Assembly: GCA_006176705.1 (NCBI GenBank)
Contig: QRFJ01000489.1
Coordinates: 62,001-126,000 of the forward strand
Direction: 5' to 3'
DNA: 64,000 bases
Origin: Cocos nucifera
Lineage: Eukaryota > Streptophyta > Magnoliopsida > Arecales > Arecaceae
In this document: positions 24,174-36,100 of the stretch, in pieces
How the letters are laid out: every line of letters starts with the position of its first letter
Numbering within the stretch: position 1 is the stretch's first letter
The notes under the pieces: generated by a model
The model's input: the letters and a program-made list of their open reading frames with translations, nothing else
Databases searched by the model: none
What the model was told of the DNA's origin: nothing
Made by a program: the position numbers and the translations under genes

Positions 24174-26068
24174 TGATAAGTGCTATAAATACACTAATTA
24201 AAGTATTAAATTATAAAATAATTAATCTTATTTTTAATAAATTAATATTTTTATTAATTTTATGTAGGAAAGAAGGCTACTAATGTGAAGATTTGAATTT
24301 TGTAGTTCAAATGAAATAAATTTTAAAAAAAAAGAGTTAAATTAAGCCCAAAATTAAATTTCAAAGAAAAAACTTAAAATAAAATATATATAAAAAAAGA
24401 GCCGGCCAGTCTAGTTCAAATCGATTCAAAAAATCAACTCAGCCGTCCTAACCGCCCGCTAAACCAACCGCTAACATCCTACTGATGCATTATTGACGTC
24501 AGGATTTTTTTCAGCGTATGGTGGACCGAAATAGTAATTTGGTTCGGAGCACGATGAAAATTTCACACAAAGCAGCGTGCGCTGATTCACTAGCAAATTC
24601 GATGGTCCATGGTGAACCTAGCTCACGATCGATCTACCTAGGCCCAAGGCAAGATCGATGGCTATTATTCGCTGGGATTTGATCCAACGATCGGGATTTT
24701 TGCACTGATGAATAGCTGATCTTCCTCTTGGTGCTGATCCAACGGTCGGGATGGATTTTGATTTTAAATAAGCTACAGGAGCTTCCTTCTATGCAATCCA
24801 ATGATCGAAAGTCAATCATCAAAGGAGATCGGATGGTCATGGTGAAATCTGACTAGATTTAGGAGATTTTAAGGGGTTTTTGGGTGATTTTGGAGCCATT
24901 TGATGCTGATTTGAAGGCCAAAATTATCTAGGCTTTACTTTGACTTCTTTTAGGAGTCTTAAACCCATTTCCTATAGGATTTTGACCAAAACTCTCCTTC
25001 AAAAGTCTATTTAATCCCTACTATTGAGAGAGCCGAGAAAGAGTCTGGGAACAAAGAATAAACAAGGGAACAGAGAGAGCTAGAGAGAAGAAGGAGAGAA
25101 ATAGAGAGGGGGAGATAGAGAAGAAAAAGCTTTTAGTTTCTTTTTCTTTCTTCTTTATTTTTCTTTCTTTCTTCTTCCTTTCTTCTTCTGACGACCAGTA
25201 CACCAAGTAGCAACTCTCCTTCATCAAGTTCTCCACGCCAAGAGTAACGAACAATCAATTTCAGTAATAAATAAATTTATGTTTGGATTTTTACATGCTT
25301 TTTATTTTAATTGCTATCTTTGATCCTTTTATCATGAGCTAATTTTTTTTTACTAAGGCTTAGGTGTAGCCACTCTTTTGATATAATATTCAGCATGAAT
25401 TGATCTTAGATTTAAATTTTATTCATGAGGAGTATATAAATCTACTCTTAATGCTTTTAGATTACTGACCATCTTCTAATTGATCTGATAGACATAGATG
25501 ATACAGAGCAAGTACGTCTATGTCGATGCTTCTTGATTTATATATCTTGTATCATGAATTGAATTAGAATTTATATGCATGCAGAAATTTTAGTGCGCTT
25601 TGGATGCAGTATATTTTAATTAAAGGATTTCACAAAACTTATTGAATCGATATTTATTTAAATTATGCCTGGACTAAAGGATAGTTAATAAATATTAGTA
25701 GTTTTGCTATGCTAGGACCAAAGGTTGTGAATAATGTAGGAGACTCCATGGTCATATGAAATAAAATTAACCTAATAAATACTTGAATATTATATTGATT
25801 GAGTTGGTGAACCGATTGCCTTAGTAACCTATTGCTCTTGAATTAAATCCTAATAATTGCACTCTCTTTATTTTCTTATAATTTTATTAATTATTTCTTT
25901 ATTTTTCTTTATTTTTTTTATTTCTTATAACTTGGTTTTCTAAATAAAACTTAGGAAAGAATATTTTTAGTACTTATTTTCCAATCCTCTAGGGATGATA
26001 CTCTACTCACTCGCTTAATTACTTGATCGACTAGTGCAATTGCCATAGCGATAAATTTGCACGCATCA
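24174..26068 (+). repeat. Athila-like element 5' LTR
   Basis: About 1.9 kb, starting near tgataagtgctataaatac and ending gcacgcatca. Its start aligns with the LTR start of the minus-strand relative (reverse of about 50060-50098). The exact first base is uncertain by about 15 bases. The LTR includes a purine/pyrimidine-rich tract at 25070-25190 and no recognisable gene. Confidence 0.75.
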
Positions 26069-26074
26069 AGTTTT

Positions 26075-26087
26075 TGGTGCCGTTGTC
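26075..26087 (+). other. Primer-binding site, tRNA-Asp type
   Basis: tggtgccgttgtc, seven bases after the LTR end, is a near match to the tggcgccgttgcc site used by plant Athila and related gypsy elements. Confidence 0.75.
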
Positions 26088-26191
26088 AAAAATTATGTCT
26101 AAAATAATATTAAAATTTTGATCCTTACTTTACTTTAGAATTTTATTTTTAATTTTTATTCTTACTTTTTTTTTAGGTTTGTGTTCGGTGC

Positions 26192-28650
26192 ATGACACAT
26201 ACTGGATATAGTGATTTAGTACTTTTTGATCTAAAAATTGAGAGGACAATCAGAAGACTACAATAAGAAAGAAACATGATAGTTGAAGATCCTAACGACA
26301 TTAATCTGGGATTGGATATGGCAGCAGAAAGATGACAAGAAGCTATTCGAGCGGCCCATCATCCATTAAACGATTACATCACACCATCTGTAGTTGATGT
26401 AGCTTCAAGCATCAAGAGACTGCCTGTGCAAGCAAACAATTTTGAAATAAAATTGGTGATGATCTAGATGATTCAATCAACTATCCAATTCAGTGGACAC
26501 GTGCATGATGATCTGAATGCCCATATTTCTAATTTTCTTGAACTTTATGATACTTTTAAAATTAATGAGGTGTCGGATGATGCTATTAGATTAAGGCTAT
26601 TTTCTTTCTCTTTATGGGACAAAGCTAAAAGTTGGCTTCATTCTCTTCCTACAGGTTCTATCACTACTTGGGATGTCCTAGTCCAGAAATTCTTAGCTAA
26701 GTACTTTCCACCTTTCAAGACTGTAAAGATGCATAATGATATTACTTCTTTTATGTAGATGGAGATGGAGACACTATATAAGGTTTGAGAGCATTTTAAG
26801 AAACTACTAAGGAGATGTCTACATCATCAACTATTCGTATGGCTTCAGGTACAAACTTTTTGCACTAGTTTATCTCCTATTAATCATTCTATGATTGATG
26901 CAGCAGCAGGAGGTACCATTAATTGAAAAATAGAGGAGGAAGCCTTTGATCTGATCAATGAGATGGGATCAGATAATTATCAGTGGCAAGCAGATCACAT
27001 GATGCCGAGAAGACTAGTAGCTATACATGGAGTAGATAGTGTCCTAACTTTAACAGTAGAGATTGTAGCTCTTTGAGCTAAACTCAACAACTTGAAGGGA
27101 GCAGCTATGCATGTACAAAGCATCACTTATGAGCTGTATGGAGGAGGACATGATACAAATGAATGCCAGATAGATAATTTCTTTGCTAAAGCCCCTGATA
27201 TAGCCAACTATCTTGGTAATTTTTTTAGGCCTCAGCAAAATAATCCCTACTCCAACACTTATAACCAACGGTGGAGGCAGCATCCAAATTTTTCATGAAG
27301 CAATCAAAATGTTGCACAGCAACCACCCTCGAGATTCCAAGTACTTGAAAAGAAGTCCAACATGAAGGAGCTGCTCATTAAATTTATGCAGAATAAAGAA
27401 GTAGCTATGAAGAATATGGAGACAAAATTCATGCAAAGTCAAGAAGCTACCATAAGAAATCTAGAAACCAAACTCAGGCAAGACCAAGTAGTAGTAATTT
27501 GAAACTTGGAGATGCAAGTTGGACAAATGGCCAAGATAATCTTCGAGAAACCATGAGATTCGTTGCCTAGCAATACGGAGACCAATCCGAGGGAGCACAT
27601 CAATGCTATCACCTTAAGAAGTGATAAAGAGCTAGAGGAGCCATATCAGAAGAAAGAGGCTGAAGAGCCAACTACAAACAAAGAAAAGCTAATTAATATT
27701 CGTCAGTCATAGAAACAACCAACAGATGGATGGTTCCTAGGAATAAAATTTGCTGATCCAAATGTGCAACCCTACGTGCCGCCACTACTATTTTTAGAAA
27801 GATAAATATAACATCCAGATAAAAAATTTTCTAACTCTTTCAAAATTTTAAATAATTTATATATTAATATTCTTTTTGTAGATGCTATCACTCAGATGCC
27901 TAGGTATTCCAAGTTTCTCAAAGAAATTCTAACAAATAAGAAGAAACTAAAAGAGTATGAGAGAATAAATTTGAATGAAGAGTGCTCAGCAAAATTTTAA
28001 AATAAATTATCACAGAAGCTAAAAGATCTAGAGAGTTTTACTATCCTTTGCATTATTGGTGATTGTAGTTTTGATAAAGTTTTATGAGATTTAGGAGCAA
28101 GTATTAATCTCATTTTTTTCTCTATTTTCAGGAAGTTGGGTCTAAGAGAACCAAAGCCTATCACTATCACTCTTTAACTAGCTGATAGATCCATCAAATA
28201 TTCAAGAGGTATAGTGGAGGATGTCTTGGTAAAGGTAAACAAGTTTATTTTTCCTATTGATTTTATTGTTCTTGATATGGAAGAAGATATTAATGCACCC
28301 CTTATCTTAGAAAGATCCTTTTTAGCTACTAGAGGAGATTTAATAGATGTCCAAAAAGAAAAATTAATTCTTAGAGTCTAAGACGAACAAGTAACTTTTA
28401 ATGTTTTTAAAGATACTAAACATCCCAATGATAACCAAACTTATTTTCAAATTTATGTTATTGACAAATCAGTTTATGAGTATTCCTTAGAAAATAAGTT
28501 AGAGGACCCTATTGAAATTTGTACTATCCAATCACAAGAGGGTGTAGCTAAAAATATAAGTATACCTATTGAAGTGGCACCGGATTGATCCAATTTAGAG
28601 CTTCAAGAAAGTCAAGCTGAAAACTATAAATTAGAACTACTAGATAGGTT
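26192..28650 (+). pseudogene. Athila-like gag-protease, one frame with point stops only
   Basis: From ATG 26192 the same frame can be followed for about 815 codons without a frameshift, interrupted by about 18 single stops. Gag (Retrotrans_gag type) shows LWDKAKSWLHSLPTGSITTW and LVQKFLAKYFPP at 26600-26720. A zinc-knuckle-like YELYGGGHDTNEC at about 27130-27168 has two Cys changed to Tyr. A helical repeat region with MKNMETKFMQSQEA follows (27350-27540). The aspartic protease part (28020-28330) has DLGASINL and LADRSIKYSRGIVEDVLVKV. RT does not follow. The stops look like single transitions in several cases (CGA to TGA, CAA to TAA). Confidence 0.8.
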
Positions 28651-29599
28651 GTTTCTTTTCTTTTTAATTTTGATCCTTTTCTTTTCATTTTTAAAAAAAT
28701 TTTGTTGCTCTTTTAGTGTGTGTTTTCAATTTTACAGAGAAGGAAAAAGAGAGCTCAAGCTAGTTTGCAAAGCTTCAAAGAACCAGTTTGGATAAATAGT
28801 ACAAGTGTATTCTTTCTTGTTGCTTATTGCATCTTTACTTTTTCTTTCTCCATTGAGACAATGTAGAATAAGTTGGGGGGTAGAAAAATTTTTATTAAAT
28901 ATATATATATATTATAAAAAAATATGTGTCAAGAGAGAAAATCTTGAGTAAGATAGACTAGAAAAAGTAATAAAAGTTAGAAGTATTTGCTAATGAATGT
29001 AGCGAGCTAAAGAAGTAGATTAGTTGGTCTGATTTTTAGAGGCCTACTTAGGTCATCTAAAGACTATTAGCACTTCTAATTGCATATGCGCACTAACAAG
29101 GCAAAGTAGGTGTTGATTATAAGGCCAACTGAGGATTCAATTATTACTAAAAATTGATAATTAATATACATTTTCATCAAAGAAACTTCAATTTAAAAAA
29201 AGAGCTACCTACCAAAATAAAAGTACAAAAGATAGAGTATATGTGGATTGCTTGAAGCTTAATAATTGGTTCTCTGCACCTAGGTCAAGTATGGAGGTTC
29301 ATGTCAAATGATGGAGGAAAGGCCAGGATGCTCAGCATAACAAAAAATAAAAAAAAAAAAGGCAGTGTGAAAGCTATCTTAATTCATGAGCTTAACTTAG
29401 GAGTGTATAGAAAATTAACCAAAATAAGTGATAAGAGAAGATACTTTTGTCCTTTAAATTAACACTCAAATGCTAAGTTAGTCTTTACGAACACAAGTGC
29501 TGTAGATTTTTAGATGTACTCTAAGAAAATTTTTGATTATACTGACTACAAAATTTGCTTCTGAAGCTTAATACCTAGTTAGTGGTATTTTCTAAATTT
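28651..29599 (+). other. 3' non-coding part of the Athila-like element
   Basis: Contains ttgagacaatgtagaataag followed by ttggggggtagaaa (28855-28887), an Athila-type purine block, then AT-rich sequence with an (AT) run at 28897-28913 and a poly-A run at 29347-29360. It matches the minus-strand relative up to about 130 bases before that element's LTR. No gene is seen. Confidence 0.65.
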
Positions 29600-29624
29600 N
29601 NNNNNNNNNNNNNNNNNNNNNNNN
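29600..29624. other. Assembly gap (25 N)
   Basis: A run of exactly 25 N, a usual placeholder for a gap of unknown size. It sits where the Athila-like element should reach its 3' LTR and where about 170 bases are missing from the start of copia LTR D. Confidence 0.98.
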
Positions 29625-31713
29625 CAAGAGTTAAAAATTTAAGACATGAATAATCATTATTAACTCATAAAATGCTCCCAACCATAGGATCATCACGAGG
29701 ATGGTGATTGATCCGAAAGGTTAGTGTACAACCACTTCTCTTTTAGTAGATGAGTCTTGAGTCTACGGTGTGGAGACACTGGAGTAAGAGTACATGTACT
29801 CGTTAGAGAATGAGGGCACTGAGCGTGACCAACTCGAGTAGTCATTAGGAAGTCTACCTTCTTGTTAATGACTGACTCGATTCTGCAGTGGTGTGTCTAA
29901 TTCTTTGACCTAAGGTGCATCGATAGTTCACCTTGAGGGTATTATAGTTTGACTACACCATAACTCGATCTCCTAGCCATTCGAAATCCTGAGATGTATG
30001 TTGACTATAGCATATTCGTTGTAGGAACTGGATTGCATCAAGATGGAATCTATCTACCTCGGTGGTAGAGGAGCAGCCCTATGATGATCATAAGAATCAA
30101 GTCCAGAAGCCCATGGCCATGGCAGAGTGAAATAATAGAAAAAGTTTCTATTTAGGTTTTCACATCGGACTTGAATCAATTGATTACATCATATGACAGA
30201 AACTAGGGTTTGATGAGTTCACCTTAACCTTAATCTGATCGGGGCTCAAGATAGAAGAACTTAATCACACAGATAGCTGCACCAAGAGGTTCACATTCAG
30301 CTCTGATGGGTTGCCACCATATATTGCTAGATATCACTGGTGAATTTTGGGAGCAATTAGAATGATTTAGATGATCGATCATTCTAGTTGTTCGAATCAG
30401 AAGTCGAAAGGAGTTTCGATGATGTCGATGATAGAGATCATGACATATCCCATTACTATACAGAACTAAACCTAACTAGGTTACACAAACAAGGGTTTGA
30501 ATCTGGTGATCATCAATTGAACTGATCCAGTTCAATTGATCTGAATGAGATTCAATTAGGTTCAAAAAAATCATGCTAGCACTCGATTGAACCTAACGTT
30601 CTTCTTTTACTATCATAAATAGTTGTCCTGACTGAGCCAAAGGAGTTTGTGCTCAATCAGAGGCTTTCACTTGGTCTGACTGAAGCCTGTCCAGATCAAA
30701 AAAGGGTTGTCTTATTTTGTAAGACAATACCTGCCATTTTTGGTCACCTACCATTTCTCATCCTTTGACTTTGGTCAAAAGTTGACCTTTGATTGATCAA
30801 ATATTGACCATTGATACTTTGACTTCTGTCCACATATCACGTACCTATTGGAGAGCTGGTGGGGGCTTGTCCCCCTGCTAGAAACTGGTAAGAATGAGGG
30901 CACACGCCAAGGGTGGTGTGCTCCCAAGCTTGAGGCGCCCAGGAGTCCCTGTTGGATAGGGACTCCATCTCCTTATTGGATTCTGATTAGACTCCTCCTA
31001 AGAACCAACTTTGATTGGTCTTAGGTGCCATCTAAGGATGAATCCAAGGGACTCTATTCCCACCAATCAGATTTAGATTTGATTTCACAAAGGGTTATGA
31101 TTGGTTGGGATGAAAAGGAGTTGGAATCACGCATAGTCTATAAATAAGACCCTACGCCCAACTCGAAGAGGAGAATAATTCTCTACGCTCTATGGCTGCC
31201 TCTCTCTACCTCCTCCATGCCAAGTTTATCTTCTTCCTCTCCTCTCTATGCCCAAAGAAGTTTGGGATCTCAGTTGGTGCAATCTAGGCGAGAGAAAGGT
31301 GATAGAAAGCTAGAAGGCTGCGCTGCTGCGAAGGACAACTGCTGATCTTCGAAAGCTATTTTGAAGATCCTCCAAATCAGATTCAGATCTGATTTTTGAG
31401 GATATGATAGAGAAGAAGAGGATCTTCAGATCTAACCCAAGTGGATATCGATAGAGGCTAGGCACTTGCGTGGCTAGATCCAGAATCTTTCACTGCTTAC
31501 AGGATCATCAACGGGTAATAGGATTATCCTACATCAAGGTAAATTAAATCTGATTTAATTTATCTATATTTTATTTTAATTATTAGAATAATAAAAATCA
31601 GATCTAAAACATCATAGATTTGATTTAGATCAAAAAAAAAAATTTTTAAAATATATCTCTTAATCCGATCAGATCTGAACGAACCTGATCTGAAAAATTA
31701 GGATTTTTCTTCA
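29625..31713 (+). repeat. copia LTR 'D', 5'-truncated at the gap
   Basis: Aligns with the LTRs of copia B and C from about LTR position 173 to the end at tttttcttca. It is diverged enough to be another subfamily and has its own promoter region (tctataaataag at 31138-31149). The bases after its end belong to the leader of element X, so it is a solo LTR or the 3' end of a copia hidden by the gap. Confidence 0.75.
31138..31149 (+). promoter_or_regulatory. Probable TATA box of LTR D
   Basis: tctataaataag lies about 570 bases before the LTR end and is followed by a C/T-rich transcribed-leader-like region (31190-31260). Confidence 0.45.
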
Positions 31714-31729
31714 TTAACCTAGTAAGGCT

Positions 31730-31743
31730 TGCTCTGATATCAC
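31730..31743 (-). other. Element X primer-binding site
   Basis: Plus-strand tgctctgatatcac is the reverse of gtgatatcagagca, a near match to the plant Met-type site tggtatcagagc. It touches the LTR end tgatggg, which fixes X as a minus-strand element with its 5' LTR on the right. Confidence 0.75.
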
Positions 31744-34218
31744 TGATGGGTTAGGTGTATAGGGCGGAAGCATGGATTTTAAAGCAAAAAAATATGAAAT
31801 CATATAAACCAAATCCGAACCCTAGGACCACCTCATTAGTAATTAAATCATATAACATGCATTTGTAATATAAAAGAAAGTATTAGAACATACCTCTTAT
31901 CGCTAAACCCTAAGTTGACCCTGATCGCCAGTAGCAGTCCGTCAGGGTTTCCAATAGGTGCCCACATGTTCCCCTGCAATGTTGATCCACACAGAGACTT
32001 GATCAAGATACCAGGACCTCTGATTTATATAATTAGAGTTCTAATAATAAGAACTTTAATTAAAAGGGCAAGACCTTCTTTAGCCTTTATGTCACCTTCC
32101 TTGCCACTCCTTATCTATCTTTCTTTTTCTTTTGTCTTCTTAATTTTCCTTCCTAATCTCTTAGTCTTAAGATGACTTCTTATCCTTATAATGACAAGAT
32201 TTAGATAAGAGAAAGGAAGAAAGAAAATTGGATAAAAAGAAACTCTTGTAAGAAAGAAAGATAATTTTCACACACTCCCAGACTCTTGGTGCGCACCCCT
32301 ATTTATAATGTACGTAGGGGAGCCAACTAAATTTCTCATGCCCTTTCCTCATCAATATCTCATGCCCCATCATCATATCTCACACCCATCTAAAAATTGT
32401 GCTATTTAAAATTACGTAGACTTAGTCCAAGAGGTGCCTTAAAACAGAAGGACTCTTTGGACTAATTCTACATAGATTTTCTACGAAGAGTCGCGATGCA
32501 AAAAATAAATGGTGCCATAAATTAAAGGGTTTGGATCAGATAAGATGGCCATCTAATGGCCCTTAAGGAGACACCCATTCAGCAAGAAGGCATGGAGATG
32601 AACTTTGAATAGTCAAAGTCCCAAGAGGCATCAAGGATGAGAGGGCGGCAAGGAGTCTTGGGCGGCAAGAATTCCTAGGTGACAAAGAGTTCCTTCTCAA
32701 AATAATAACGATGTATTTCATCTGTAGAAGGACTCTTCTATGCCCCCATATCTGATGTCCATGCCAATATAAAAATTTATGTGACACAACAAAATGGAAA
32801 AAGTCAAAGAAGGTAGGCGCCAACAATTCCATGCGCCAAAGAATTCTTTGCACATGAAAGACTTCCCATGCGCAAGAGAGAGACTCTTTGGCATGTGAGA
32901 TTTAGGTATGTGGCACTCCAACTAAAGCCCAATCGGTCTAGGTTAATCCAATTCAAGACCAAATCCTATTTGGCTCAAATTGGATCTAAATTAGCCCAAA
33001 TCGGAAGTCGATTCGAATCCAATTCGAAACCAGGTGCTAGGGTTTTCTACATGTGCTAGCATGTTCATCTTGCAAACATGGTCTAATCCAATTAGACTCT
33101 TAATCAACTCTCTTTGTGTGTGACCCATTGGGTTCCACATCTAACCAATAGTGAGTTTGGGTGTGATTTGACCTAATCTGGTTAGAACTCAACCAAACCG
33201 ATTTAGGTTAAAACTAGCCAACCCAATTTGACTTAATTTAGAACACTTTCTAATTTAATGATTAAATTAAAATTTTAATTTGATCGAACCCACAAGACAT
33301 GATTTGATGTCTAGCAATGTATCATAACTTTCCAAAAGATGTGAAATTTTGATGGAAATACCAAAAATATCCTTCAGTGAAAATTACCATGCAACTAGAT
33401 CCTTCGATCTCCCTACATCCTGAATATAACTCTGGGTATGAAAATATGTCAACCCCAATATCATATTTATTTCTCTTTTAATCTCATGATGATGATTCAT
33501 TTAATGAAATATTAGAAACTATTTCTAATTTTTCATCATGCTTTGATCAAAGTCTTCCTGAATCATCATTTGTTTGAAGCAAGTAGGATGCTATTTTCTC
33601 TTACCAGGAGAGATCGATTCCATGTTAACCTACTCACAACCTTCATATATATAATCTACCATATCTAGATCATCCCGTACATAACTGAGTCATGAATGAG
33701 TATGAACCAAAATATGGATTTATATATATAAGATTCTATAGTAGTTTCAGGTCAAAGGATTACATGCACAAATTATACTATGAGAACCATCTATTGACAT
33801 GTAGATAAGACTCTATTAGATATTCTCGATTTGGATCAATTCAGGGAACTCATTCTCTAATGAGCACCCACATTCTTATATTAGTGTCATACACAAGTTA
33901 GTGTGAGATCAATCATCCTCTCAATCGAGCATACAAAGAATGTGCTAGTCTTACCGAAAAAGATTGATCCCTAACTCAATGTCCCATCAACTAGAAAATT
34001 TAAATTAGAGTTTTAAGATTTTAGGTCTCACTGATATGATCTCATCATAATCCTAAAACCATAGCCCTAATTTATAGGATTCATCATAATCTTAAATAAA
34101 TAATAAGACACTGCATATGATGAACTAAATGTCTTTATTTATTAAAAATATCATTACATGAGTTTGGAAGATAAAGAATAGCCCAAAAATTAATTGGCTT
34201 GGGGGCATATTCCATTCA
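31744..34218 (-). repeat. Element X 5' LTR
   Basis: 2475 bp, from tgatgggttaggtg to ccattca, so on the minus strand it runs TGAATGGAATATGCC to CATCA. The left part matches 20583-21595. The right boundary is set by the caaag duplication and by the fact that the Tat antisense ORF resumes in frame one base later. No gene is seen inside. Confidence 0.75.
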
Positions 34219-34223
34219 CAAAG

Positions 34224-35559
34224 AACTTTCTGGATGTGGACCTCGACCTTCTAATGAATGAGCCTAGTGAAGAAATGGGTCCCTCCAATGCCGGTGCTGC
34301 CTCTCCTACCATCAAACCTACCCCCGAAGCTCCTAAACTTGCAGTCATAGCCTCTGAATCTGCTCCTGAACCCAAGGTCGTGAAGGATGTGCCGACCTCA
34401 TCTACTACTATGCCACCCGAGGTTTAAAACTTTTGATAATTGTATGTTTTCCTTCTTTTTTGTTCTTGTTTTAATTTTTTTCTTCTTTTCGATTTATTCC
34501 AACCATTTTGAGTAATGAAAATATGTTTCTTCTCTTTATACTTGTGCTGTGGTGTGTGTTGTTTAGAATCTTTCTAATAATCAAAGCCATGACTTGTAGC
34601 CTCCAGCTGAGGCTGAGCCACTACCTCAAGGTGTTTCTCTAAAGTCCATGATTAGGAACTTGAAGAAAGAAGTTAGTCATCTGAAGAAAAAACTGAAAAA
34701 GATGAAAGATGAGCTTCTAAGATCGAAGAAAAGTTGTTCGGAGTTGATGATCGAGGCCACTCGCCTACGCCAAGTGCACAAGAAGGGCTCCATGGATTAT
34801 ATCAGAAAGAAAAGAAATTTTGAAGTTGAGCTTGAAGAGATCAAGAAGCATGTTAGTGAGAAGTCTTGGTCTTTAACAGCCAAAGCTTGCTCCCTTGAGG
34901 TCGAACTCAACACAGCAAAGGAAAAAATTCAATTATTGAAGTGAAGCTCATCATGGTCTACCAGTCGAGAAGAGTATGACTGGGATTTGTCTAAGAGATT
35001 TTTAGAACTTAAAAATCGGCTTCACTCTGCCAAAGCTTCATACAAGAGTTATGAGCTTGGTTGGAGTGATGAAGTCGCTGATCTCCATTGGTGACTCTGC
35101 AAAGCGGACGAGAAGATAGCCAATCTTAAAAGGCAATTGGTGAAGAGGGCAGAGACCAGCTCGATCAGAGAATCAGATGAACTTCTTTTCTTAAGAAATT
35201 CTTTGAAGAACCTGATAGTGGTATATGCAAAAGAATCGATCGAGCTTCAACAGCTGAAGATCCAACTGACTTATGACCGACAAGCTGTTAAGGATAAGAA
35301 GGCCGAGTTAGTGGTCCTAAGAAAATAGTTGCAAGAGTCTGAGGATAATTATCGATGGGTTAACAAGATGTTTGTAGAGAGTCTACTGAAGAGAAAGGAT
35401 CTTGAGGAAGAAATTACTAGCTTGAAGCAGTCTCTTATGATGGCCGGGTCGATAGCCCAAAGTCTGAGGACCTCAGGCCCTCTTAGGACTTCATTTCTCT
35501 CCCCTTTTTTTTGTACATGGTCTTGTAGACCTTTGTTTTGTAACGGACTTCAGCTTTAG
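34224..35559 (+). pseudogene. Tat antisense ORF, 3' half: coiled-coil region
   Basis: Resumes the frame broken at 20582 (..GRVTK | NFLDVDLDLLMNEP..). The 'NFxDxDLxxL' block followed by an acidic, Pro/Ser-rich linker (34250-34425) is what I know from this family after its helical part. A likely intron starts at gag|gtttaaaac (34422) and ends at gttgtttag (34566). The next exon is a long Lys/Glu-rich coiled coil (34648-34944, 35137-35328, 35329-35450) with stops at about 34942, 35092 and 35326. The frame ends at 35559 with a non-helical tail. It faces the element's pol. Confidence 0.7.
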
Positions 35560-35690
35560 TGGAATAATATTTTCTTCAATTGTCTCTTTGTCTTGCATGG
35601 ACTAAACATCTGTTGATTTCACCATTTTCTTCACCTCATCTCTTATCGAAATGACCATTGAAAAATGCTTTCTTCTTATCTTAAATAATC

Positions 35691-36100
35691 GAAGGTCTTT
35701 ATCCATATTAGGATGAGGTTCTCTTTCTGTTCCTGATCTAGTTAGTCTTCTTTTTTATCTCTCTATTAGGATGAGGTCCTCCTCCTATCCCTAACAAGAT
35801 CGTAGGGGCATGAAAGGACCATTGTAAGTGCCTCATCCCTCCTTCCATCTTAAATAACTAGAGGTTTTCATCCATGTCATGACGAGGTACTTCCTCTATT
35901 CCTAACATGATAAGTTTTTGCTCTTATTAGGATGAGGTTCTCCTTCTATTCCTTATAGCGCAGTAGGGGCACACAAGGATCATTGGAGGGCTTCTTCCCT
36001 CCTTCTATCTTAAATAATCAAAGGTCTTCATCCGTATCAAGATGAAATCCTCCTCCTATTCCTAACAAAGTTAGTTTTTACTCTTGTTAGGACAAGATTC
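35691..36100. repeat. Tandem array, units about 160-170 bp, left part
   Basis: Units open with gaggtcttcatcc (35691, 35861, 36021) and contain gatgaggttctccttc, cctaacatggttag-like and gtaggggcacacaagg blocks. The third unit is cut at 36100 by copia B and continues at 46471. It lies between the antisense ORF and the pol end of the Tat-like element, a common place for such arrays in Tat elements. Confidence 0.8.

Larger units (their letters stand above)
24174..29599 (+). mobile_element. Athila-like Ty3/gypsy element lacking RT, RNase H and integrase, plus strand
   Basis: Has a 5' LTR (24174-26068), an Asp-type primer site, a gag-protease frame (26192 to about 28650) and the 3' non-coding part (28651-29599). 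The last part aligns with the same part of the minus-strand element at 51060-50230. The segment coding RT to integrase, present in that relative, is missing between about 28650 and 28700. The 3' LTR would fall in or beyond the assembly gap. Confidence 0.8.
20583..34218 (-). mobile_element. Copia-like element 'X', minus strand, inserted in the Tat antisense ORF and full of later insertions
   Basis: Bounded by cgaag (20578-20582) and caaag (34219-34223), a 5-bp duplication with one CG-to-CA change. The 5' LTR is on the right (31744-34218) with its primer site at 31730-31743. The left end carries the first kilobase of the same LTR (20583-21595). The minus-strand copia gag at 22981-24126 may be X's own coding region, separated from the primer site by the Athila-like element, the gap and LTR D. 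Most of pol is missing. Confidence 0.65.

Noticed and set aside
25021..25254. Minus-strand frame with a Lys-rich then hydrophobic stretch, like a small membrane protein
   Set aside because: It is a purine/pyrimidine tract inside the Athila-like LTR and has no counterpart in the other LTR.
34190..34375. Minus-strand frame opposite the Tat antisense ORF
   Set aside because: It is a shadow of the plus-strand frame, which has the recognisable linker and coiled coil and continues across element X.
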